Assembly: GCF_963676815.1 (NCBI RefSeq)
Contig: NZ_OY781365.1
Span: 3,568,501-3,632,500 of the forward strand
From: an uncultured Draconibacterium sp.
GTDB taxonomy: Bacteria; Bacteroidota; Bacteroidia; Bacteroidales; Prolixibacteraceae
Length of the DNA stretch: 64,000 nucleotides
Direction of reading: 5' to 3'
Part shown: positions 32,778 to 41,330 of the stretch, one piece after another
Numbering within the stretch: position 1 is the first letter of the stretch
Layout of the letters: every line of letters begins with the position of its first letter
Translations under genes and position numbers: made by a program
Notes under the pieces: model-generated
The model's database searches: none
Told to the model about the DNA's origin: nothing
What the model saw: only the letters and a program-made list of their open reading frames with translations

Positions 32778-33596
32778 ATGACAACAACTTACAAACTCTT
32801 TGGAATTGTCCTTTTGGCGGGTACTATGCTTTTATCGGCGTGCAATTCGAAACCTAAAACAGAGCAGGAGGTAGGCAAATCAGATGAAAACTGGATACAG
32901 TTGTTTAATGGTAAAGATTTAGACGATTGGACGCCAAAATTTACAGGGTACGAGTTAGGTGTTAATTACAAAAATACGTTCCGGGTTGAAGATGGTTTGC
33001 TAAGCGTTTCGTACGACGATTGGGACGAGTGGAATGGTGAATTCGGGCACTTGTTTTACAAGGATGAATTTTCGCACTACCGCTTGCGGGTTGAGTATCG
33101 TTTTGTAGGGCCTCAGTTAAAAAATGCGCCGAATTGGGCATTTCGAAATAACGGCTTGATGATTCATGGCCAGACCGCAGAATCGATGGAATTGGATCAG
33201 GCATTTCCAACATCAATAGAAGTGCAGTTGTTGGGCGGTGTTACCGGACAAGGTGAGCGTCCAACAATGAACCTTTGCACACCCGGCACAAACGTGGTGA
33301 TGAACGGAGAGTTAATTGAGCCACACACCATCAACTCAACCGCGGAAACTCAATATGATGACAAGTGGGTGACTGTTGAGGCAGAAGTGCATGGAGGAGA
33401 TATTATCCGTCATTTTGTTGATGGAGTGGAAGTGTTGTATTACGAAAAGCCACAGCTTGATCCGCGTGATCCTACTTATGAAAAACTTGTGCCGGCCGAT
33501 GGAAACAAGATGCTTACAAAGGGCACGATTTCTATCCAGGCTGAAGGTCATAGCACAGATTTCAGAAAAATTGAATTGCTGGTTTTGGATGAATAG
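32778..33596 (+). CDS. DUF1080 (3-keto-disaccharide hydrolase-like) lipoprotein
   Basis: About 272 residues from the ATG at 32778, which starts a lipoprotein signal peptide with lipobox LLSAC; the frame extends 20 codons further. The rest is a single laminin-G-like DUF1080 domain: WIQLFNGKDLDDWTPKF, FGHLFYKDEFSHYRLRVEYRF, NNGLMIHGQ, SIEVQLLGG and GTISIQAEGHSTDFRKIELL. Related domains hydrolyse 3-keto-glycosides, others bind sugars. It is divergent from the tetR exporter operon and carries one of the TetR-type palindromes in its promoter. A link between its substrate and the exporter is possible but unproven. Confidence 0.9.
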   Translation: MTTTYKLFGIVLLAGTMLLSACNSKPKTEQEVGKSDENWIQLFNGKDLDDWTPKFTGYELGVNYKNTFRVEDGLLSVSYDDWDEWNGEFGHLFYKDEFSHYRLRVEYRFVGPQLKNAPNWAFRNNGLMIHGQTAESMELDQAFPTSIEVQLLGGVTGQGERPTMNLCTPGTNVVMNGELIEPHTINSTAETQYDDKWVTVEAEVHGGDIIRHFVDGVEVLYYEKPQLDPRDPTYEKLVPADGNKMLTKGTISIQAEGHSTDFRKIELLVLDE

Positions 33597-34526
33597 TTAA
33601 TGCTGATTCTTTTGGGCCGCAAGCTTTTGCTCTCTTCTGTTGGCATAATTAAGACTAACCAGCGATACGGCAATAATCAACATTCCAATAATTGAAACAA
33701 GATCAGGTTTTTCATTGCTCAACAACATCCAGCTGAGCGCTGCACCGGAAACGGGAATCAGAAATTTCCATACATTCAGTAATGAAACTTTTACGCCCGG
33801 TCTTTTCAATAACGAATACCAGATTGTAATGGCAGCTGCCGACAAAAAGCTGAGCCACGCCAATGCATACCAGTATTCTGGCGGGAACGGCCCAAGATGA
33901 ATCCCTTCAACCGGAATAGAAACAACTGACAGCATTAAACCTCCGATAATCAGCGAAGTGGAACTTAAAACTACCGGCGAAATTGTGCCTGTGTGTTTGG
34001 CGACAAGTACGTTGGAATAGCCTGAAACAATATTGTTCACCAGTAATATGGCAATACCAATATATTCCAGGTAGCCACTCATCTCAACTTTCGAGCGGCC
34101 GAGCGTGATGATTGCAATGCCGACAACACCAATTAAAATACTTATTGTTTTTAGTGGCGTCATTTTGTCGTTGTTAAACGAGAAGTGAGCAACCAGCGCA
34201 ATAAAAAGTGGTTGCGATCCAACAATCATAGCAGATAACGAACCGGGAAGCAAGTTAATGCCACTGTAAAACAGCGCATATTGCGCGAATATCTGCACAA
34301 GAGAAAGCAGTAAAATAAATTTCAGGTTATGTTTTAATTCAGAAAAATAGCGTTTTGGTTTTCCGAAATACAAAAACATAAGCAGGCCGGAAATGGTAAA
34401 ACGAATACCTGCAAACTGGAATGGACTATGATATTCCAATCCTATTTTAACGCCCGCAAAAGCGGTCGACCATAAAAGGCAGGCAACAATTGCTAAAAAT
34501 GTAGTTGTTCGGAAAAGATTTTTCAT
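33597..34526 (-). CDS. DMT-superfamily transporter (EamA)
   Basis: A 309-residue inner-membrane protein with ten hydrophobic helices arranged as two EamA repeats (first: AIVACLLWSTAFAGVKIGLEYHSPFQFAGIRFTISGLLMF; second: SGYSNVLVAKHTGTISPVVLSSTSLIIGGLMLS). It is a drug/metabolite-type exporter; the substrate cannot be read from the sequence. The stop codon abuts that of the convergent DUF1080 gene, with no intergenic base, and no terminator is visible between them. The upstream 230 bases contain no gene. Confidence 0.93.
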   Translation of the reverse strand: MKNLFRTTTFLAIVACLLWSTAFAGVKIGLEYHSPFQFAGIRFTISGLLMFLYFGKPKRYFSELKHNLKFILLLSLVQIFAQYALFYSGINLLPGSLSAMIVGSQPLFIALVAHFSFNNDKMTPLKTISILIGVVGIAIITLGRSKVEMSGYLEYIGIAILLVNNIVSGYSNVLVAKHTGTISPVVLSSTSLIIGGLMLSVVSIPVEGIHLGPFPPEYWYALAWLSFLSAAAITIWYSLLKRPGVKVSLLNVWKFLIPVSGAALSWMLLSNEKPDLVSIIGMLIIAVSLVSLNYANRREQKLAAQKNQH

Positions 34527-34754
34527 GTGATAATTTGAAATGCAAAGGTGACCATTTTCTGATAAAAACCAGATGTGAATGTCTGAATTCTTTAATATAA
34601 CTTCACAGTCCTTTTAAAAATAGAACATAAAGTATTAAAATTCAGTTTTACTTATGAAAGCTTTATAAAATAAGGGCATTCGCTATGTTCAAAGCTGCTA
34701 TTCTTGCAGAAAAAGGATTAACTTGGCACATCATTTACCAGAATTATTTTTTCA

Positions 34755-35219
34755 ATGGAAAAACGAATTATCAACAACTACGAAGAGTTTGAAGCCCTTT
34801 TGGGGCAGGTTATTGGAGTTTCAGATTATGTTCAGATAACTCAGGATCAGATAGATAAATTTGCAGATGCTACGCTTGATTACCAGTGGATACACACTGA
34901 TCCGGAGCGTGCTGCTAAAGAATCGCCGTTTAAAACCACCATCGCACACGGTTATTTATCTTTGTCGATGTTAACTTACCTGTGGTACAATGTTGTTGAT
35001 GTACGAAATGTAAAGATGATCGTGAATTATGGAATCGAAAGTTTACGTTTCCAGCAACCGGTAAAAGTGAATGACAAAATCAGGGCAACGGTATCGTTAA
35101 ACGATATTAAAAACCTGCGCGGAATTGCGAAAATTCAGGTGAAAATTGTGGTTGATATTGAAGGCGAGCGGAAACCGGCCTACGATTGTTTGGTAAATTT
35201 CCTTTACCACTTTGAATAA
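34755..35219 (+). CDS. MaoC-like (R)-specific enoyl-CoA hydratase
   Basis: A 154-residue single hot-dog protein with the hydratase-2 motif: FADATLDYQWIHTDPERAAKESPFKTTIAHGYLSLS, in which Asp/His (DYQWIHTD) form the catalytic pair, followed by the R-specific enoyl-CoA hydratase signature. It should hydrate trans-2-enoyl-CoA to (R)-3-hydroxyacyl-CoA or act on a related thioester. It stands alone, with a strong terminator hairpin overlapping the 3' end of the neighbouring phosphatase gene. Confidence 0.93.
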   Translation: MEKRIINNYEEFEALLGQVIGVSDYVQITQDQIDKFADATLDYQWIHTDPERAAKESPFKTTIAHGYLSLSMLTYLWYNVVDVRNVKMIVNYGIESLRFQQPVKVNDKIRATVSLNDIKNLRGIAKIQVKIVVDIEGERKPAYDCLVNFLYHFE

Positions 35220-35237
35220 AAGGTTACACCAATATAG

Positions 35238-35276
35238 AAAGATCTGAGTGGATTAATTTACTCAGATCTTTTTGTT
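35238..35276 (+). terminator. Terminator of the MaoC-like gene, overlapping the LMW-PTP 3' end
   Basis: A perfect 12-bp stem, AAAGATCTGAGT (35238-35249) and ACTCAGATCTTT (35260-35271), followed by TTTGTTT on the plus strand. The right arm lies inside the last codons of the convergent phosphatase gene. Confidence 0.85.
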
Positions 35277-35743
35277 TCAATATCTTTCAGAAGCCCCTCG
35301 CACGCGTCTTCCAGCAGGTCGAGTACCAACTCAAAACCATCGGCGCCTCCGTAATACGGATCAGGTACCTCGTCGTATCGACCATCGCTGCTAAAGTCTG
35401 TCATTTTGTGTAGCTTTTGCAAGTCATTGCTGTTGCGGGCCATACTTTTTAAGTTTTGCATATTGCTGTCGTCCATCCCGATAATGTAATCGAAATAATC
35501 GAAATCGTAATGCGGATTAAACTTTCTTGAAATACTTGTAAGGTTATAATCGCGACGTATGGCATGCGATTGCATTCTTCTGTCGGCTGGTTCTCCGGCA
35601 TGCCAGCCTGATGTTCCGGCAGAATCCACTTCAAATTGCTTGCTTAAACCGGCATTTTTTACAACGCCGTTAAAAACTGCCTCTGCACTTGGCGAGCGAC
35701 AAATGTTTCCGAGACATACGAAAAGGACTTTTGTTTTATCCAT
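35258..35743 (-). CDS. Low-molecular-weight protein-tyrosine phosphatase
   Basis: A ~161-residue LMW-PTP from the ATG at 35743. The catalytic P-loop VCLGNICRSPSAEAVF (CX5R) is at the N-terminus and the general acid Asp lies in EVPDPYYGGADGF near the C-terminus; both are intact. Such enzymes dephosphorylate tyrosine kinases of capsule systems, arginine-phosphorylated proteins or other substrates; no BY-kinase is adjacent. A CAAGT-type repeat lies just upstream of its start. Confidence 0.94.
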   Translation of the reverse strand: MDKTKVLFVCLGNICRSPSAEAVFNGVVKNAGLSKQFEVDSAGTSGWHAGEPADRRMQSHAIRRDYNLTSISRKFNPHYDFDYFDYIIGMDDSNMQNLKSMARNSNDLQKLHKMTDFSSDGRYDEVPDPYYGGADGFELVLDLLEDACEGLLKDIETKRSE

Positions 35744-35751
35744 GGTTCTAT

Positions 35752-35782
35752 AGTTGCAAGTTTCAAGTCTCAAGCTACAAGT
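35752..35782. repeat. CAAGTTTCAAGTCTCAAG-type degenerate repeat
   Basis: TAGTTGCAAGTTTCAAGTCTCAAGCTACAAG, built of overlapping CAAG units, is a member of the same family as the repeats flanking the S23 gene at 26.5 and 26.95 kb and that upstream of rnpB. Confidence 0.6.
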
Positions 35783-35827
35783 GATTAGTAGCTACTAAAA
35801 CTGAGGACTTTGACTGATCGCTGAAAA

Positions 35828-36577
35828 TTATTCCTCCGAGTTCCAGATTTCATACGACTTTTTAGCCTGATTCAGTAACATTTCGTAACCATTTTTAACT
35901 GTGGCTCCTTTGGCTTGTCCTTTGGCCATAAACTGTGTTACTTCAGGATTATACACCAAGTCAAAAAGTAAATGTTTGTCAGTTACAAATTCGTAAGGAA
36001 TATTCGGGGAAGTCTCAACTTTTGGATAGGTTCCTAGTGGCGTGGCGTTGATAATTAACAAGCGTTCACCCATTAATTGCTCGTCGATGTCTTCGTAGCG
36101 AATTTCTTTTTCTTTAAGTTCTTCAATCGATGCCGAAACGTATTCGATACCCAATTTATTGAGTACATATTTTAATGCTTTCGAAGCTCCACCTGTTCCA
36201 AGGATCAGTGCTTTTTTATGATGCTCTTTTAAAAGCGGTTTTAGCGATGACTCAAAACCAAAAGTATCGGTATTAAATCCTTTTAAGTGCACGCCGTTTT
36301 CAGTTCGTGTAACGCGAATTGTATTAACAGCGCCAATCTCTTTTGCCGAATCATTTAGTTCATCCAGATAAGGAATTACCTGCTCTTTGTAAGGAATGGT
36401 AACGTTAAATCCGATTACCTCCGGATTGTCTTTTACTACCTCCAGAAATTTGGTTATCGCATCGATTTCGAAATTGTCATAAGTTGAATCTATTTTTTCC
36501 GTTTCAAAACGTTCGGTGAAATAGCGTTTTGAAAATGAGTGAGTGAGTGGGTAGCCTAATAATCCGTATTTTTTCAT
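35828..36577 (-). CDS. aroE: Shikimate dehydrogenase
   Basis: AroE reduces 3-dehydroshikimate to shikimate with NADPH in the aromatic amino acid pathway. The 249-residue protein has the substrate-binding SFSKRYFTERF region near the N-terminus, the catalytic Lys in GFNVTIPYKEQV, Asp in GFNTDTFGFESSL, the Rossmann ALILGTGGASKALKYVL and the C-terminal GYEMLLNQAKKSYEIW. It is at the shorter end of the family. It is followed on the same strand by no other aromatic-pathway gene, but an orphan TrpB lies 18 kb away. Confidence 0.96.
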   Translation of the reverse strand: MKKYGLLGYPLTHSFSKRYFTERFETEKIDSTYDNFEIDAITKFLEVVKDNPEVIGFNVTIPYKEQVIPYLDELNDSAKEIGAVNTIRVTRTENGVHLKGFNTDTFGFESSLKPLLKEHHKKALILGTGGASKALKYVLNKLGIEYVSASIEELKEKEIRYEDIDEQLMGERLLIINATPLGTYPKVETSPNIPYEFVTDKHLLFDLVYNPEVTQFMAKGQAKGATVKNGYEMLLNQAKKSYEIWNSEE

Positions 36578-36619
36578 CTGGTGTATTTTTTCTAACTTAA
36601 ATATGTAAACTGCAACTGT

Positions 36620-37555
36620 TTACTTATTCAATTTTTTTCCAATTCCTTCAACAACAAATATGAGTGCAAACCCGGCAACTGCCAAAACAATTGCACCCAG
36701 CAACCAGGCTTCGTGTCCTGTGATTTGCTCGTATGTACCGGGTAAAATATTACGTTCGGCAATGGGTTTTATTTCGCCATAACGATCAATAATGGTTTGT
36801 GTAACTTCTTTCCAGGGCCATACTTTGTTTAACGATCCTACCATAAAACCAGCCAACACGGCTATGGTTGTATTGTGATATTTTTTCAGCAACCACGATA
36901 ATACATTTGAAAAAGCGATAATCCCAACTGCTGCTCCCACAAGGAAGGTGAGGATCACAGCCAGATTCATGTCGCCAACTGCCGATAGGATGAATTTGTA
37001 CATTCCCAGTAATACCAGAATAAAACTACCTGAAATACCTGGCAGAATCATCGCACAAATGGCAATGGCTCCCGACAGAAAAATAAACCAGTAGCTGGTG
37101 TTTGCTTCGGCAGGCGTAATTACTGTTATCAGGTACGCAATTACAATCCCGGCCAAGCCGCCAATTATGGTGTCAGCTTTCCACCGTTTAATGGAGCGTG
37201 CCACATAAATGGCCGATGCAACGATCAGTCCGAAAAAGAACGACCACACTAAAATTGGGTAGTGATGAAGCAAATACTCCAGCCCTTTTGCCAGTGAGAA
37301 AACGCTAATACCAACACCGATAAAAACACTAATAAGGAAAGTGCCGTTAATGGCTTTCCAGAATTCGGCCAGTTTAAAACTGAGCAACAGCTTTATCGCG
37401 GTTAAGTTGATCGACTTTATCGAGTTAATCAATTCTTCGTAAATACCAGTTATAAAAGCAATTGTTCCTCCGGAAACGCCCGGTACTACATCGGCAGCAC
37501 CCATTCCCATTCCCTTTAATACCAGAGTAAAATAATCTTTTGCTGATCTGTTCAT
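36620..37555 (-). CDS. DUF368 membrane protein (polyprenyl-phosphate translocase family)
   Basis: A ~311-residue protein with eight or nine helices. The N-terminal GMGMGAADVVPGVSGGTIAFITGIYEELI and the inner repeat CAMILPGISGSFILVLLGMYKFIL are the two inverted DUF368 half-repeats with their PGxSGxxxA motifs. DUF368 (PopT) proteins, together with DedA, have been shown to return undecaprenyl phosphate across the inner membrane to support cell-wall and O-antigen synthesis. The ATG at 37555 is used; the upstream in-frame start is TTG. It is encoded 42 bases before aroE on the same strand. Confidence 0.93.
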   Translation of the reverse strand: MNRSAKDYFTLVLKGMGMGAADVVPGVSGGTIAFITGIYEELINSIKSINLTAIKLLLSFKLAEFWKAINGTFLISVFIGVGISVFSLAKGLEYLLHHYPILVWSFFFGLIVASAIYVARSIKRWKADTIIGGLAGIVIAYLITVITPAEANTSYWFIFLSGAIAICAMILPGISGSFILVLLGMYKFILSAVGDMNLAVILTFLVGAAVGIIAFSNVLSWLLKKYHNTTIAVLAGFMVGSLNKVWPWKEVTQTIIDRYGEIKPIAERNILPGTYEQITGHEAWLLGAIVLAVAGFALIFVVEGIGKKLNK

Positions 37556-37712
37556 TTTTAGCAAGTGAATTTGTAACGGTGTAAATTTCTATTTCGGGAC
37601 GCCAAAATACAAAAACAAATTGTAAAACAGGGTTTCGAAGAAGAAGTTGACTCCCTGATACTGATTTTGATCGGGGATTTAATAAATTAAATAAAGAATG
37701 ATCGGTAGTTTG

Positions 37713-39125
37713 TTATTTATCGCCCCGGCGGAAATCGTCGACAACCTTTTTTAGTTGCTTGCTTTTTAATGCCCGCGGATAAATATCAAACAGGTAATTT
37801 ATGTTTTCAAAATCCTGCATCATTGCCGATTGCAACCACTCGTATGCTTCTTTGCGTTTTCGGGCTCCAAGTAATATGGCAACCAAACGGTATTTTAGCA
37901 TCGAGTCGTCGTTGTTGTCGATAGCCTTTTTCAGAATTCGGATGGCTCCTTTTGTTTCACCGTGCTTCATTAAGGTTTCTGCCCATGTAAGCCAGATCTC
38001 AGTGTTCTCGGCATCAACACGGGCACCTTGTTTAAAAGCTTTTACTGCTTCGTCCAAATCATCAGCATCGTTTTGTACTTTACCTAAAGTCAACCAGTAT
38101 TCCGAATTTTGCTTGTCGATTTTAATGGCTTTTTTGATGTAGTCGATACTTCTGTCGTACTTCTTCGCGATCCACATAATCAGCCCAACTCCAAAATGAG
38201 CGGTGTCGTTATCCTGATTTATCGAAATTGCTTTCAGGTAATTGTGTTCCGATTGCAACTGGTCGTCCAGGTTCAGGTAGCATTCGCCCATGTAACAATA
38301 GGCGTCATCGTTATCCGGGTCAAATTCAAGAAATTCCATGTACTTATCGATGGCCTCTTTAAAACGCCCCGAATTTGCCAGTGCATTTCCGATATTGAAT
38401 AGGGCCATGTGGAAATTCTCGTTTATCGCCAGGGTGTACTCGTAAGCTTCAATTGCCTTGTCGTGCATATCGGCTTTGTTGTAAACAATTCCCAGGTTAA
38501 ACCATGCGGTATAATTGTACACATCGTTATCGATAAAACGATTGTAGTATTTTATGCTGTGTTTGTAATCGCCAATCTGATCAGTAAAGAAAGCCAGATC
38601 ATAAAGCGCCAACTCGTGTCTCGGATTCAGTTTTATGGCCTTTTTGAAATACGAAATGGCCTCACGTATTTCGCCAATCTGAATAAACGCCGAACCAACG
38701 TGGTATAAAATGTCGTCGGTTTCTCCGTTCCCTACTTTAATTGCTTTTTTGAACGATGCTTTTGCAAGGTCTTCGTTACCCATAATCAGCGATGCCGAAC
38801 CTTTTAACAGGTGAACATCGGGATTGGTATTTTCAACCTTCTCAGCAAAATCGAGGTATTTCTGAGCCTGGTCGTATTTACCTTTGCTCAGCAGAATTTG
38901 TGCATACTTTAAATGAAGAGGAACCGCATTTGGATGGATTTGAATGCCTTGTTTAGCTGCAATTTCAGAAGACTGCAAATCGCCTTCTTCCATTAACTGC
39001 TCTACAATTCCTTCAAATTCCGATACGTCGAAATACTTTAAGCGGCCCGAAACCAAAGAGCTCTTAAAGCGTTTAAGTGCCTCACTAATATCTTCTTCCC
39101 TGAAATTATCTCTTTCCTCGTTCAT
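37713..39125 (-). CDS. Tetratricopeptide-repeat protein
   Basis: A 470-residue protein without signal peptide, made almost entirely of about eleven TPR units (for example LHLKYAQILLSKGKYDQAQKYLDFAE, YHVGSAFIQIGEIREAISYFKKAIKLNP, WFNLGIVYNKADMHDKAIEAYEYTLAIN, YCYMGECYLNLDDQLQSEHNYLKAISIN). It is a cytoplasmic scaffold of unknown partners. It starts with an acidic, polar leader (MNEERDNFREEDISEAL). Neighbours give no functional link. It is on the same strand as the DUF4301 gene 53 bases upstream. Confidence 0.9.
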   Translation of the reverse strand: MNEERDNFREEDISEALKRFKSSLVSGRLKYFDVSEFEGIVEQLMEEGDLQSSEIAAKQGIQIHPNAVPLHLKYAQILLSKGKYDQAQKYLDFAEKVENTNPDVHLLKGSASLIMGNEDLAKASFKKAIKVGNGETDDILYHVGSAFIQIGEIREAISYFKKAIKLNPRHELALYDLAFFTDQIGDYKHSIKYYNRFIDNDVYNYTAWFNLGIVYNKADMHDKAIEAYEYTLAINENFHMALFNIGNALANSGRFKEAIDKYMEFLEFDPDNDDAYCYMGECYLNLDDQLQSEHNYLKAISINQDNDTAHFGVGLIMWIAKKYDRSIDYIKKAIKIDKQNSEYWLTLGKVQNDADDLDEAVKAFKQGARVDAENTEIWLTWAETLMKHGETKGAIRILKKAIDNNDDSMLKYRLVAILLGARKRKEAYEWLQSAMMQDFENINYLFDIYPRALKSKQLKKVVDDFRRGDK

Positions 39126-39178
39126 TGCAAAAATAAGTTCGCGAAATTAATAATTCGGCCCGAAACTCAAAAACAATC

Positions 39179-40705
39179 TTACAAGTGTTGATCGCGCAAT
39201 AGGTCGTTTACCTTTTTTACCGGGTTGAACGTTTCAATCGGAACCTCAACAAAAAGGGTGTTCCAGTTGCTCATCGCACCGTTCCACAATCCCGGTAACT
39301 CCTGTGCTTTCAGTTCTTTTCCGTCTTTTGATTTTTGCGAAATAAAGCCGGTTGCCGGATCGGTAAATTGGGTGAGATCGTATTTTTCTCCTTTGTAATT
39401 TTTTACTGCACAAACCAGGTCAACCGGATTAAAGTGCGTGGCGTGTTGAACAATATTTTGTTGTTGAACACTGTCCGGATCGATCTGCGAACTTTCAACT
39501 ACCTGTAGCGAAACTGTGCCGTCGGCATTCATTGCCCAAAATGGTCCACCACCCGGTTCTCCCTCGTTTTTCACCATTCCGCAAACGCGTAGTGGGCGGT
39601 TGTACTTTTCTTTCAAGTAGTGATAAAGTTCTTCGCGCTCGGTGTAATAATGATTTTTGGCCGGTTTGGTATTCAGCGTATTCTCCAAAAAGTTGGCTGC
39701 TTCGGCTAAAAAGTTACTGTTGAGCGCTGTATAATGTTTTTCGTTTAATTCGTGCTGATAATAAAACAGCTTTTCCTGATGTTTAAGCAACACTCCTGCC
39801 AGTCCTTTTTTGAAATCGATGGTTGGTTGTTTCAACCGATCGGGAACCACATTGTCGATGTTTTTTATAAAAATGATATCGGCATCCAGATCGTTCAGGT
39901 TCTCGATTAACGCACCGTGACCACCCGGACGGAACAACAAACTTCCATCAGCATTTCGGAATGGTTCATTTTCCAAATCAACAGCAATGGTGTCGGTTGA
40001 TGGTTTTTGCTGACTGAAAGTCACGTCAAACTCAATTCCCAACTGCTCTTCGTATTTAGCTTTTATTTCTGCAAGCAAAGCTTCAAATCCCGGTTGATGC
40101 TCGGGCGAAACGGTAAAGTGAAGGCTGGCTTTATTGTCTTTGTCGGCCGCGTATTTTGCGCCTTCAACCAGGTGCTCTTCAAAAGGCGTTCTTGCACCAT
40201 CTTCGTACGAATGAAATTTAAGCAGCCCCTTGGGTTTTGCTCCATAATTCAGTCCTTTTTCGGTTAAAAGATAGTCGAGTTTAGTCGTTGCCGAAAGTTT
40301 TTCCCCATCATCGGAAATGGCTTTTTTCAGTTCTTCGGCAAATGCAAATTTGTCGAGGTCGGTAACATATTGTGCCGCATCACGGTTGGCGGCCAAAACA
40401 TCTTCGTTTGGCTGATTCTGGAAATCTTCCAATGCCTGAAAAAGTGCTTTAAACATGCGGCTTGCAGCACCTGATGCCGGTACAAATTTTAAGGCTTTTG
40501 TTCCTGCTGCAATTTTAGCATCGTAGCGGTCGCCCCTTTTCTTTAAATCTTCAGCACTTAAACGAATAATACCTTTTCCCACCGAAGCGGCATCTTGAAT
40601 TGGTAAGTAGGGGAAGCCTTTTTTGAAATTTTCAATCTGATTTTGCACGGTTTCTATTTTGCTGCCGCGCTGTTGAATTTGCTGCTTATCTTTTTCTGAG
40701 AACAT
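39179..40705 (-). CDS. DUF4301 protein, nucleotidyltransferase-like
   Basis: About 508 residues from the ATG at 40705 (MFSEKDKQQIQQRG); the frame extends 18 codons further. DUF4301 is largely confined to Bacteroidota. Visible segments resemble a sugar-nucleotidyltransferase: KFVPASGAASRMFKALFQ (glycine-rich loop with basic end), FRPGGHGALIENLNDLDADIIFIKNIDN (binding-loop analogue of UDP-sugar pyrophosphorylases) and MVKNEGEPGGGPFWA. The catalytic role is not established. Its upstream side is the gene-free stretch 40706-41330. Confidence 0.88.
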   Translation of the reverse strand: MFSEKDKQQIQQRGSKIETVQNQIENFKKGFPYLPIQDAASVGKGIIRLSAEDLKKRGDRYDAKIAAGTKALKFVPASGAASRMFKALFQALEDFQNQPNEDVLAANRDAAQYVTDLDKFAFAEELKKAISDDGEKLSATTKLDYLLTEKGLNYGAKPKGLLKFHSYEDGARTPFEEHLVEGAKYAADKDNKASLHFTVSPEHQPGFEALLAEIKAKYEEQLGIEFDVTFSQQKPSTDTIAVDLENEPFRNADGSLLFRPGGHGALIENLNDLDADIIFIKNIDNVVPDRLKQPTIDFKKGLAGVLLKHQEKLFYYQHELNEKHYTALNSNFLAEAANFLENTLNTKPAKNHYYTEREELYHYLKEKYNRPLRVCGMVKNEGEPGGGPFWAMNADGTVSLQVVESSQIDPDSVQQQNIVQHATHFNPVDLVCAVKNYKGEKYDLTQFTDPATGFISQKSKDGKELKAQELPGLWNGAMSNWNTLFVEVPIETFNPVKKVNDLLRDQHL

Positions 40706-40839
40706 ATCTGCCTGATTTTTCCTTAAAAATAGCTTTTTGAAGCTGTATTTGAAAAGCAAAACCGTTGATATTCGCGGAAAGTTTTCAAGAGTTGTTGATA
40801 AGTTTTTTCAAAAATCAACAAAAGGTTCTTTGCTTTAAA

Positions 40840-41300
40840 GCTATTCGCTGCGAGGAACAATATTTTGCTCTATCGAGCGGATTTTACTATTTGGCTTAGC
40901 CCAAATAGTAAACACAAAACCCAAGACTGCGCCCGCTTCCCTCGGAAAAGCTACGTGATGCCGGCTAAAATTCCTGAAACTCGTCGTGCCTCCTCAAACA
41001 TCAGTTATTTTTTTACGCCAACACCACTTGTTTTCCGGCTCACCGACCGAGGCCGAAGCTTCGAAGCCACTTTCCGGTTTTACCGGCTCTTAAGGAGTGG
41101 AACGGCCTCTTTTGGTCTTTGCCCGGAGTTGAAATAAAACCTTAGTGAGAGCGGGAAGCTCCGAGTTTGCGAGGAGATCACCCGTCCGAACTTAGGTTTT
41201 ATAAAAATGTAGGGTAAAGAACAAAAGTAGCCTTGAACTTTCTGCTTCGTCTTTGCTTTAAGGCAAAGATGAAGGCCTCCGGCAGGAGAATCACAAATTT
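40840..41300. other. Gene-free, structured non-coding stretch
   Basis: This ~0.5-kb interval (within the gene-free 40706-41330) has several strong inverted repeats: TACTATTTGG / CCAAATAGTA (40885-40894 / 40901-40910, six-base loop), a nested set at 41136-41200 (AAAACCT ... AGGTTTT enclosing CGGG...CCCG and CTCC...GGAG), and CTTTGC/GCAAAG near 41251-41268. A 90-codon open frame (40865-41137) crosses the hairpins and has no recognisable features, so I do not call it a gene. It may be a structured RNA, a dispersed repeat or a decayed element; I cannot decide. Confidence 0.45.
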
Positions 41301-41330
41301 ACGTACTTTTGCAATCTCAAGAAAAAGAGG

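Noticed and set aside
40865..41137. 90-codon open frame as a gene
   Set aside because: It crosses strong hairpins, has no recognisable motif, signal or neighbours on its strand, and looks like a chance frame in structured non-coding DNA.
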